From Neoechinorhynchus agilis (Eukaryota; Acanthocephala): DNA of 64,000 nucleotides. Position 1 is the first letter of the stretch. Each line of letters starts with the position of its first letter. The stretch is from assembly GCA_051530055.1 (NCBI GenBank), contig CM121341.1, forward strand, positions 2,666,001 to 2,730,000, read 5' to 3'. The notes below the pieces were generated by a model. That model had not been told where the DNA came from and did no database searches. It was given only the letters and a program-made list of their open reading frames with translations. Position numbers and translations under genes: made by a program. This document shows positions 52,460-62,144 of this stretch, piece after piece.

Positions 52460-53690
52460 GCCGCGTCGACGGACATTGCAGTTCAAGTTTTGCAATTTAT
52501 CAGATTTTTCATCTTATATTTGACCAGGATGAAATTGCACTTGTCAAATGGTCTGATGTGATTGCTTCCAAAATTAGGTGACTTCAGGGCTTAGAATTTA
52601 AGAAATGCTGTAATAAGGTGACTTTGTTCACAAATGCCGCAAAGCAAAATGGTAAGCGGTTTAAGGAAATAGTTTCGCTAAAGCCCTTTTACATTAATCG
52701 GAACTGTTCAAGTTCAACAGAAGTGTTACAAGGATCCATTAACAACCGCTGATCACGGGTTAACGAGATACCAATAGGAACGCAATTCGATACGGGAGCA
52801 GATGTCAGTTATACTCTGCAGATCGATTTGGAAATCTACCGGGAAGCCTAAATTAAGAAAGAGAACGATTTTAACCAGCTTCGGTGGATCCAAATTATTG
52901 GTATAAAAGAATGCCATGGGTTTCTTACAGTGGCATTAACGCAATCGAATCCCACTGGCGGATGATGCTTAAACGAATAATACAGCTCCCCACTTTTTTA
53001 ACAATGGCGCAATCTTGCGGTTTTATCAAAAGGGGCCTCGGATTTCGCTCGATAAAACATTCAGTTGTAAACTTCCGCCGCCTCGCTGGTTGTAAATTAA
53101 TCTAATCAACAGTTAATTAACTATGTTTATCAGGCTCTGGAGAAGCAAAACTCCGAAATATTAGTCAATAATAACTTTGTTTCAGCCGTTTTAATTGCTT
53201 AAATAAGAACAATCGAAAAGATAACATGCGGTTGAGAAGTAAATTCACAATCCACGAACTCACTAAGACGAGTATCAAATCTCGGAAAATATGTCGGGAG
53301 CACTTCGAGTTCAAGGAAACTGTGGATCACATTCCATCTCATGTGTTTGGTTATCTGTTAGATACCAAACAAGTCTTTATGGACGAATTAGAACACGGTT
53401 GAAAAGCGGCTCCAATTCAAGCGCTGGGAATTGATGCTGTTCCCTCAGGTGTGATAGAGATGTCAACGTTTTCACTTTCACGATTGCCATTTTCATTAAG
53501 AAAATTTTCGCGATTCAATTAAATGTCGAAGACCCTATTCTTTCATAAACTGTGAATTTTCAACTAGAGCTACCCGTTTTCTATTTTTTTACGATAGCCA
53601 AAAATTAAATGATAGGCACATTTCTGTCATTTTTACCTTCATTAGAGTTTGAAATCGGCAATACAAGTAGTTGAGATATCTTTCTTAAAA
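52460..53690 (+). mobile_element. LTR-type retroelement fossil with aspartic-protease signature (copy B)
   Basis: Duplicate of the fossil at 40,277-41,500, with the same protease-like wording at about 52,770-52,815. The 5' side, palindromic in copy A, is present here only once. Broken, many breaks; the shared decay predates the duplication. Confidence 0.5.
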
Positions 53691-54148
53691 TAAGAGTTCC
53701 CTTGTAATAGTTCAAAATTCAAAACGTTTTGCCGAAATTTATTTCAAGTTTTAAAGAGTGACAGAAAGCACAAAAATTAGCTACGAACAGCGACTTTACA
53801 AAAAGAACTTAAACGGGTAGGATCAGGCAGAAAGCTGGGCGAAATTCAATCTTGGGAATGCAGCAAGCCAAAATAGTGGAGACCTGTAGATGGATTAAAA
53901 AAGTAAAAAATTAAAAAAGGGGAAACCAAAAAGGCCGCAAACAATTCAAAACGTGAGAGTACCGCTTGCGTAACTTACAAGCAGAAAGCCATTGGACGGA
54001 CGCTCAGTGATCGCAGTGAAAAAACTTGCAAATAACGAAAGGCAATAAACTGAATTGTCAACCCCGAAAGCAAAACTTACAAGCAATTATTCAACCCAAA
54101 ACAATCCATAGGACACACACACAAACTCACTAACGCTCGTACTGGAGA

Positions 54149-54702
54149 ATGTCTTTTTGCGAACCTACTTCTTCCGGCATCGATGCTACGTCCGCCTCCA
54201 AGGTTTCCACAGGTTTGTGTAAGATCTGCTTAAAAAAAGTCAGAGTCACGAAATTGGGTCTCCTCCATGTTCACGGTCCCCGTTCTTCACGCTGCGAAGG
54301 GTCGGGCACGTCCCCTGAAGATATCAGCTCTTCCCCCCAAATTGTGAACTTGACTTTGATTCACAAAATCTTCCTCTAATTGTGAAGCTTTTTCGTGTCC
54401 TTCCCAATCACGTCCTCAAACGAATTCCTAAAGGCGCTCGGTACCAAGTAGGTTCCGCATTTGCGGACCTTTTAGATGAATGTGTCGTTAATAATAGCGC
54501 AATATCCTGGATGCGTTTGTTCGCCTTCCCTCGACTCGTATTATTCGCCGGTGAGTCCTCAGAGGAATCCTTGACATCAATGGCAAGTCCAGAGTCGTCA
54601 ACTTCCCTGATAATTTCCTCGCTGTGCTCAAATCTGCCGAGGATCCAACATCCCTTTCGACGAAATCTGAAGGTCCTCGTCGTTTTTCATCTAGACGCTT
54701 AG
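54149..54702 (+). pseudogene. R2-group LINE: N-terminal zinc finger and linker
   Basis: The frame from the ATG at 54,149 has a C2HC-type finger (CKICLKKVRVTKLGLLHVHG followed by SSRC). The frame then shifts after about 54,365 to 54,382-54,702 (RVLPNHVLKRIPKGARYQ, then WMRLFAFPRLVL). The same two blocks occur in the LINE at 62.3 kb (CSVCGRKFG... and LKRIPKGARYQ), so they are conserved parts of one protein. Confidence 0.8.
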
Positions 54703-55868
54703 GAGAACGCGTATCGGCCAAGTTGTCCGACGGCGACATCCGTGGAGCCGTGCGCCTTCTCTCATCAACGGATACTTTTGCGGGGGACACAATTACCACT
54801 TTGAACGCTTTGCGGGAAAAACACCCACCTTCAGCCGTACCACCACTTCCTAGCTCACATTCCCCTTCACCGATAGATCTCAAACCGATAGATGTGGTCG
54901 AAATGAAAAGGGCCCTCTCCTCATTCGCCGGCGGTTCAAGTCACGGTCTAGACGGGCTCAGACCCCAACATCTAAAGGACTTAATCTCGGGGGGAGCGCA
55001 TTGCGCTGCGGAAAAAGTCGCCAAGGCTTTGACCACTATAGTGAACCTCATCGCTCGAGGCGACACGAATGCCACTGGAATACATTTCATGTTTTCGGCT
55101 TCCCTGTGTGCCCTTAATAAGAAGGACGGTGGGATTCGTCCCATAGCAATCGGAACTACCCTTCGCCGTCTCACCGGAAAGATTCTGTCAAAAAGGGTCG
55201 CGGAAAAAGCAGGCCAGATCCTTAGGCCCGTCCAGCTCGGATGTTGCTCTCCTTGTGGAGCAGAGGCTATAGTCCACGCGCTGCGTTCTTTTATTAATTC
55301 TGGTAGGGGCGTTCAGGTAATCCTGAAGTGCGATTTCGCAAATGCCTTCAACGCTATCGATCGAGGCATCTTAATCTCAGCAGTCGGAAACACTATTCCA
55401 GAGCTTCTCCCCTACTTTCAGTCAGCATATTGCTCTCACACCCCGCTCGTATATAATAATGAACTAATCTGGTCTCAATCGGGTGTGCAGCAAGGGGACC
55501 CTCTGGGGCCTTTAGGTTTTGCTCTGACGACAAACAATCTGGCGCAATCTCTTCGATCACCATTCAACGCCTGGTATCTGGATGACGCTACTCTAGGAGG
55601 TTCCCCGTCTGAAGTCCTACAAGATATAACGGTTCTTTTAGAAGAATGTAAAAAAATTGGCCTCAAACTGAACCCAAGCAAGTGCGAAATTTTGGTTTTG
55701 AATTGTGGGGACGAGGAACGCGCACAAATTTTGAGAGAGTTTGAAAAGGCCGCACCTAATATCCGACTTATCTCCAAGTCCAGCTTAGAACTGCTGGGAA
55801 GCTGCGTTCTCGAGGAGAATATGCAGGCTGATATCAGGAAAATCAGACCTTCCATTGATATCATCTGA
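54624..55868 (+). pseudogene. R2-group LINE: reverse transcriptase
   Basis: A 414-codon open stretch. RT motifs: GSSHGLDGLRPQHLKDL (about residue 94), FSASLCALNKKDGGIRPIAI (about 154), LKCDFANAFNAIDRG (about 235), GVQQGDPLGPLGFAL (about 285) and the catalytic box WYLDDATLGG (about 318), where the usual YADD reads YLDD, as is normal in this clade. The frame overlaps the end of the linker frame, so a frame change near 54,650 separates them. It ends by a stop at 55,868 in the thumb. Confidence 0.9.
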
Positions 55869-55984
55869 TCAAGGGCCTCTGAACTTTTCCTCACGATGGT
55901 CTCTTCCTTTTAAAAAATTGCATCTTCATTCCACGCATCCTCCATAAACTGCGGTCAACCCCTTCCTTTCAATGTCAGCCCGAA

Positions 55985-57052
55985 TTGAGAGAGATTGATG
56001 GTTCTTTAAGCGATGGTCTATGCAAGATCCTTAATATTAAGCTCCCCGACACTGGCTGGACCCAGGCATCTTTGCCCACAAGCCACGGAGGGATCGGTAT
56101 TCGTGCCAGCTCAGCCATTGCGCTTCCAGCCTTTCTATCGTCTCTTAGTAGGTCCAAGCGCCTTTCCAGATTGATTTTGAAACATAATTTTGAGGAGGAC
56201 ATCAGCCTGGAGCCCGCTCTTCATCTTTGGATGTCCCTGTCTAACCTCGACAAGATTCCAGACCTCCCGGAAAAACAGAAATCGTGGGACATTCCGTTAG
56301 TGGAGCGTGTTCACACCTCACTTTTTGACTCGCTCTCCGACGTGGATAGAACGCGATTAACTGCAGTTTCCTGCAAAGAGTCCGGCGCCTGGTTGAAAGC
56401 TGTACCATCAGCAAATATCGGTTCGAGATTAGACGGCGAGGCTCTCAGAATTGCAGTGTCCCTAAGGCTCGGGCTCCCGGTTTGTATCCCTCACACCTGC
56501 CGATGCGGGACGGAAGTCGACCCCTCGGGCAGGCACGGTTTAGCCTGTAAACGCTCAAGTGGCCGTTTTGCTAGACACACCGAAATAAACGCATTGCTGA
56601 GCCGCGCTTTGAAAACGGCTAACTCTCCGAATATCCTCGAGCCTAGCAACATCTGCAGGATCGATGGCCGTAGGCCGGATGGAGTTACCGTTTTTCCTTG
56701 GAGCAGGGGCAGATGTCTAATATGGGACGCAACATGCGTCGACTCCCTTGCAGCCAGCAATCTGCGAGATGCATCCTCCGGGGCTGGGGGAGCCGCATCA
56801 GCAGCTGAGCTTCGTAAGGTTGCAAAATACGCCGATTTTACAAATTCTTATCATTTTGTCCCCTTCGCAGTAGAAACCTTAGGAGCTTTCGGACGTGCGG
56901 CGAGGAGTTTTGTTCTCGAACTGGGGCATCGCCTGATCAACTCGACCAATGACAGGAGGGCTCGCTCGTTCCTAGTACAGAACATATCCTTGGCTATCCA
57001 GCGAGGAAACGCAGCGAGTGTCTTGGGGACGGTGAAGGACAATTCAGAATAA
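55985..57052 (+). pseudogene. R2-group LINE: thumb and restriction-like endonuclease
   Basis: 355 codons: thumb (WTQASLPTSHGGIGIRASSA), then a CCHC knuckle (CRCGTEVDPSGRHGLACKRS) and the PD-(D/E)XK-type endonuclease core (GRRPDGVTVFPW ... LIWDATCVDS), and the conserved end (SFLVQNISLAIQRGNAASV). This C-terminal nuclease marks the R2-like, restriction-enzyme-type LINE group rather than the APE group. Confidence 0.88.
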
Positions 57053-57315
57053 TATAAGTTAACTTTTATAAAAAAAAATAAATGCTTATTATTTTAAAAG
57101 GCCAAAAAAACTTAGGCGAAATCAAATCTTGAGAGAGACGTTTTGCTCAATGGGCTAAGACAACATTCAATAAAGTACAAAGCTTCGATTGGATCCTACA
57201 AAGCAGAGTTGTATGCAAGGTCTGTCCGATTTTAATGGCTCTTGCAAATTTAGTGATCTTTCACTGTTATGACTTTTGACGAAATATAACAGTGAGATTT
57301 CCGACGTTAATAATA

Positions 57316-57966
57316 TAGCTGTCGTTTATCGATTATATTCATTTAGTTCATCTCAACGCGCTGCCCATCTCAGCATCCTCATTTCGTTCGTTTCTAATCT
57401 TATGAGGTCATTTCGCTTGATCGTCCACGTTTCGGCTTCATATGACATGGCTGGTCGCAGAACGCTGTCGGACACCCACTCTTTCAGTTTCGGTGAGACC
57501 CTATTGTCGCATAGTACACTAGTCATCTTTCACCAGTTATTTCGGGTTCGACGGAATTTGTCATATTTACTTCGCTGCCGAGATATTTCACTGTTCTTCT
57601 CATCGTCAAATTCACACCTTCTAACTTTAACGTTTCCGGTCCCATGCATATGGTCTTCAACCAGTTTACCTTAACATCGTTAGTTCCCAAAACCTTAAGT
57701 CACCCTTCCAGACTTCGCTGAGCCTCTTCACGTGCTTCAGCTGTCACAATCAAGTCACCCGCGAACAATAGCGCCCATGGAGGCTTTCGGGCGATTTGCT
57801 CAGTATTCAAGACATCCGTGGTCATGACGAATATCAACGGGCTGAGGGCTGATCCCTGATGCAATCCAACTATAACCTCAAAATAGTTCTGGCACAAGTG
57901 CAGGATCTTTCGGCACGCCCATATTAGGTCTCTCGGCACTGTATCATAGGCTTTCTCGAGGTCCAC
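57316..57966 (-). pseudogene. RTE-like LINE RT relic (copy B)
   Basis: Duplicate of 41,960-42,610, with the same AGD catalytic change and the same frame breaks, so the decay predates the duplication. Confidence 0.8.
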
Positions 57967-58034
57967 GGATGTTGGACTACAACGATTTCAATGTCCAGCC
58001 ATCCGCCCTAACAACGTTTTATAAATGCCAAAAT

Positions 58035-59050
58035 TATTATGTTAAAGCTTTAGATTGGTGTTCTAAGGCCACAGGAAACAATTAAATGGTTGAATTCCTT
58101 TCTTAACAATCGATTACAATTTATGAAAATAGGCAGCTTCGCCTAGAGCATCTTGGCAATCAACATGGGTTCCCTAAGGAGCTGTTCTCTCCCTCATTCC
58201 TTTCAACATTTTTTTCCTGAATGATCCTTTCCCATCCTCTTCTAATTCTAAATACTTCTTGTGTGCTGATGATCCTACAATCATTACGAATGCACCGGCT
58301 CCCTTGTCACTCTCAATTACTCCTAACGAGATTTCTAGCGTACATGCCTTTTGCTCCTCTAAATGTCTAAAGCTTAACCTCAATTAGCCCTTCCGATCAA
58401 TCACTTCTTCCTTCTGTTCGTATCAATTTTCAAGAAAATCCAAAGTGAAACAAGCACATATCAGTTTTGTTGCATAAAGGTTCTATTAAACTCTATATAC
58501 TTAAACGCCGTCAACGCTCACCTACTGACAACCCACCTTTTGCAACTTTTCTTACTACCTTTTCCAAAAACTTAATACCTTTAACCAGAGATGCGCTCTA
58601 GTCTTCACTGAATTCATAGAAAAACACCTCTCTCTAAACCGTCAAAAGCACTCAAGGCGCCTTCATTTTCCTCCGCCTCAACTTTTACAACACATTTCTC
58701 CTTTTACTCACACTTACAACATTCGCCCAATAATATTTTCTATCCTTAAGTTCCTCGCACAAATCTCTACCTCTGCTCTGTCTTCCCCACTGCTCAATCT
58801 TCCAAATGCGAATTGATTCGGAGGAAAGAACGGAAGGCAACAAATAACAATTAACCAACCAAAATCAAATAAACCAAAATCAACCGACATACCAAAAACA
58901 ATTTTTACCAACCATTGGCCAAGAAAAAATTCTTCGGATCTCTCAACGAATCCTAAAGTAGTCCGAAATCAATCCATTGCAAAAAGGGCTCACGAGGACC
59001 CAAATATACATGGATCCTTTTCTTTGTTAATTATAAAATTAACAAATAAA
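58035..59050 (+). pseudogene. Jockey/CR1-like LINE RT relic with 3' tail (copy B)
   Basis: Duplicate of 42,683-43,665 with small deletions and some insertions (for example extra sequence at about 58,510-58,640). It ends CACGAGGACCCAAATATACA. Confidence 0.7.
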
Positions 59051-59065
59051 CATTTTATTTTAAGG

Positions 59066-59126
59066 TGGCTTCAGGATTAAAATTTGAAGCAACTAATAGC
59101 CGATATATTGATCGAAATTACGGTTA
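59066..59126 (-). repeat. Repeat family A, short inverted piece
   Basis: GGCTTCAGGATTAAAATTTG through AATTACGGTT matches the left part of 43,660-43,735; in reverse complement it is the part of family A around 19,715-19,780. Confidence 0.6.
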
Positions 59127-59620
59127 GTTTGAATTGCCAATCTGGTGAACTCGTTTTATCCTTTACCCATTCGCTCTAACAGGTCACTACATCAGTCTAC
59201 TTTGAAACTTTATCGAGCTTTTAGATGGAATTCGTATAGATGATTTCGCCTAAGCCGAACGTCGGCTTCTTTGGTAACTCCTGATCTGGTCTGCGGAGGG
59301 AATACCCCTGGCTTTCAGATGCCTAACAAAGAAGCTTCCTTTAACGAAAAGACAAACTCCAGCCTTTTATAATGCTGCAACGATGGCTCAGACAACTCTG
59401 AAACTATAAAAGTACCAGCAACCTGACAATGTACTCTGGCGTCCATCAAAGTTGCAAGGAGCGCTCCCGAAGATTAAATGGACTACATCGAGGCGTAAAC
59501 TTTTTGAGATTTATACAACGAAGTTGAAGAGTCAAAATCTGTCAGGTTTGCACCAAAAAATGACGATCGACGTATAAAAATTATAAGCGCGTTTCTTTCG
59601 TTTTTCATGGTTTTTCGCTC
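59127..59620 (+). repeat. Repeat family A, left part (empty site of PLE insertion)
   Basis: Matches 17,768-17,843 joined directly to 18,961-19,400. The place where the PLE relic sits in the other copy is uninterrupted here (CACTACATCAGTCTACTTTG). Confidence 0.85.
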
Positions 59621-59708
59621 GATTAATTTTCCGATTTACAAAGAAATTTTAGTTGAAAAGGCGAGTTTGTTCTTCAATGAAATTTTATTAGAAATCATAG
59701 ATACGTTC

Positions 59709-59714
59709 TTTATT
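59709..59714 (-). terminator. Poly(A) signal of the forkhead gene
   Basis: AATAAA on the minus strand, about 100 bases past the stop codon. Confidence 0.5.
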
Positions 59715-59812
59715 ATCAAAAGACGTCTTAATCCTTAACTTGAACTCCCTGGTGGCTTCCATTTATCCATCTGATTTAAGTTTCTAGATCACCATTTCCG
59801 ATCAACGGAAAC

Positions 59813-60268
59813 TCATACTGATTCTCGGTGGCCGTTTGCCATCACTTGATTCTCCTGTTCGTAGATTCTTGAATTGTTCCGTTGAACTACTTCAGATACA
59901 TTTCCATTTAGATGAGGACGCTGAATCCTTAATTCCTCGACAATTTGTTGTCGTCCTTTTGGTCGCCACAGTGGACCACTCGTAATGCTATCACTGATCG
60001 CCCAAAACGATTTCCTCGGTCTTCCTCGAACAGGAATTTTCCTGAATCTTCGACAAAAAGACAGTGTATTCCTGATTGCTCCTTTCCATGACTTGCTATC
60101 TGTCCCTTGTTTGAAATATGGGAAATTCTCCTGAATCCATACGTAGATTTCATTGACCCGCAATCTTCCGGTCAAACTGTTCTCGATCGCTGCTTCTATT
60201 AAATCCGCATAACTTGCGTGGTCCCATTCGCTGATTGCGCCGTTAACTATTTCTGCAGGGGAATGCAT
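59813..60268 (-). CDS. Divergent forkhead-domain protein
   Basis: A 151-residue single-exon gene from the ATG at 60,268. The forkhead domain spans about residues 18-92: ASYADLIEAAIENSLTGRLR, IYVWIQENFPYFKQG, recognition helix WKGAIRNTLSFCRRF (61-75) and wing RKSFWAI. SYADLI and the spacing before the helix recall FOXO, but the usual KNSIRHNLSLH reads KGAIRNTLSFC, changing the conserved Asn, Ser, His and Asn of the base-contacting helix while keeping Arg and Ser. The C-terminal 55 residues are polar and unassigned. The lack of introns and the short length suggest a retrocopy or a fast-evolving factor. Nuclear DNA binding is inferred from the fold. Confidence 0.85.
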   Translation of the reverse strand: MHSPAEIVNGAISEWDHASYADLIEAAIENSLTGRLRVNEIYVWIQENFPYFKQGTDSKSWKGAIRNTLSFCRRFRKIPVRGRPRKSFWAISDSITSGPLWRPKGRQQIVEELRIQRPHLNGNVSEVVQRNNSRIYEQENQVMANGHRESV

Positions 60269-61329
60269 TTGATCGGGGTCAGAACAACACCAAGAGAGAG
60301 TTCACTTTGAACATATCCGAATCGTTCGGCTTTATCCGTAAATCGCTGTGAACAAACAATGGTAAATAAATGGACAAATATTTATCAGCATCGAGGTTGG
60401 TGTTTTAGATACCATTTTGTTGGAGTTCTTTGCTTTGTTGACTTAAAATGTGCTTATTAAACTTCGTTTCTTGGCAGATCGCCGAAGATCAACTGATTAA
60501 TCAGCGTTCTAACTTTTTTGGCATTAAATAATGATTCTTATTAATCGATTATTTAATCAAATCAATATTTAATTTTGTGTTTATTATCGGTCTCGGTCAA
60601 TGGATGCGCCGGCGCTTCGTTAAGATTATAAAAATTGACGAAGGAAAGGACAACAAGTAAATAAAACTTTTCGAAGTGTTCTTTTCTTAATCGCGTTTTT
60701 ATTGCTCTTTCTGTCTCCACAAAATTTTGGATCGATTTTAGGTGCCATTTTCAACGATAAACATTCTTTTATTGTGTGCTCGCTGCTGTGAAGGAAATCA
60801 ATATATTCGATGAAAGGTATTCAAAATCAATTTTATATAATACTTTTCTAAAAAATCTTTCTCCTAAAAAACTTTTAAGAGTCATTGGTATAGTAAAGAA
60901 TTAAAAATTGTCTTATGCTTTGTTTTGTGATATAAGAAAAACCGCATCGAAGGTAAAGCCGCAAAATTCAGGTCGAAATAATTTTTGGGCCTTTAAACTA
61001 TAGCGACCAATAACTGAATTCCGATTGTGTTTTCTTGTCTGTTGTATCAAATAATCAATATACTAAAATGCTTATTAAATCTTAATTTATAACAATAAAA
61101 ACAACGGCATTCTTTTGGTCTTTTGATCTTAAGCAGAATTAGTGCTTAAAAAGTTTGTTAATTCATTGAATTTAAGTTTTAAATTCTCCTAAGAACGTCA
61201 ATAAATCACTCTTTTTCTACATTTGAAGGAGGAATCAGGGTATCGACGAACGGCAATTAGGAGCGCGGACCATGTTCTCGCAACTGAGTACACGCTAATC
61301 TCTCTCGCACTCAAGCACATTCAATCGTC
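60269..61329. other. AT-rich intergenic region between forkhead and RING genes
   Basis: Holds the forkhead gene's promoter and the RING gene's 3' side. No coding, RNA or repeat feature recognised. Confidence 0.4.
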
Positions 61330-62139
61330 TTAAGAATTCCTCATTCTGGGGCAATGAGCGATTCTGTGTCCATACTCCCCGCAATTATAACAATTTCCGC
61401 GAAAAAATCTCGGTGGTGATCCGTATCGATGTGGTAGTTGTTGCCTTGGCAGTCGCGTATTTCTGCGAGGTACGCTGGGATTCCCTCTTGTTCTCTGGCC
61501 ATTTGCCGCCTGCCTTGGTGGTGGCGACGACGCTGGATGATTGACGTTTGCAGTGGTCCTACCGATTCCAACAACCGATGGATACTCTTCACCGCCCGAA
61601 CCGTATGACCGATTAAGCTCTCCCTCAATTTGTGAATTTTGCGTTGGCGATGCATACCGGGCACCCGATATATTCGATAAATTTTCCACCATTTCCCCAA
61701 TTGATCTTAAGTCGTCGGATTCAAGATGCCGATTATATTCAAAATGTGAAGACGATTCACTAAACTCTCCATCGTCTTCATTCGATGAGTCCTCGTCCAC
61801 TACTTGAAATAGTGCGAGAATATCTCTAGGAACTTGTCCTTCAGGATCTGCTGGTGACGACCTTGATCGTATACATAGTTCTCGTTCCCATTTTTGTTCA
61901 ATGGATAAAGTTTCCAAGATGTGATCGATTGCATGGATGAGGCCGATGTTTCTCGCAAGGCATTTGATAGGAGATCGACAATTCGGGCAAGTTGCCGATA
62001 TTTCCTGGATACTTCTGGTCACACACCAGTGGCAAAACGAGTGGCCGCAAGGTTGTACAACCACAGGAGAGATGAAATAGTTAGTACAAATCGGACATTC
62101 CAAGGAAGAAGCTATTTTATCCAAAACGCCTTTACTCAT
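61330..62139 (-). CDS. RING-finger and CCHC zinc-knuckle protein
   Basis: 269 residues from the ATG at 62,139. The longer frame upstream reads through the antisense of a LINE and was rejected. C3HC4 RING at residues 15-54 (CPIC, CGHSFCHWC, CPNC), which makes an E3 ubiquitin ligase likely. A helical stretch (70-90) is followed by an acidic Ser-rich region (about 115-150) and a basic Arg/Pro-rich region (205-245). A C-terminal zinc knuckle CYNCGEYGHRIAHC (250-263) suggests single-stranded nucleic-acid binding. No intron. The combination could target ubiquitination to RNA-bound substrates. The knuckle might also betray capture from a gag gene. No close named orthologue comes to mind. Confidence 0.82.
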   Translation of the reverse strand: MSKGVLDKIASSLECPICTNYFISPVVVQPCGHSFCHWCVTRSIQEISATCPNCRSPIKCLARNIGLIHAIDHILETLSIEQKWERELCIRSRSSPADPEGQVPRDILALFQVVDEDSSNEDDGEFSESSSHFEYNRHLESDDLRSIGEMVENLSNISGARYASPTQNSQIEGELNRSYGSGGEEYPSVVGIGRTTANVNHPASSPPPRQAANGQRTRGNPSVPRRNTRLPRQQLPHRYGSPPRFFRGNCYNCGEYGHRIAHCPRMRNS

Positions 62140-62144
62140 GCATG

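Larger units (their letters stand above)
53938..57098 (+). mobile_element. R2-group LINE, near full length
   Basis: Insertion boundaries come from copy A, where AAAAGGCCAAAAAAACTTAG is uninterrupted. AAAAGGCC-like sequence flanks both ends as a short target duplication, and the 3' end is an A/T-rich tail (ATAAAAAAAAATAAATGC). A 210-base 5' UTR is followed by a zinc-finger piece, an RT and a C-terminal endonuclease. The coding sequence is cut by about three frame changes. This element is one of a family with a near-identical truncated copy at 6.46 kb. Confidence 0.9.
52091..59126. repeat. Segmental duplication, copy B (7.0 kb including a 3.2-kb LINE)
   Basis: Counterpart of 39,905-43,735. It carries the same protease-bearing fossil (52,460-53,690), the RTE-like relic and the jockey-like relic. 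The extra length is due mainly to the LINE at 53,938-57,098. Confidence 0.93.
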
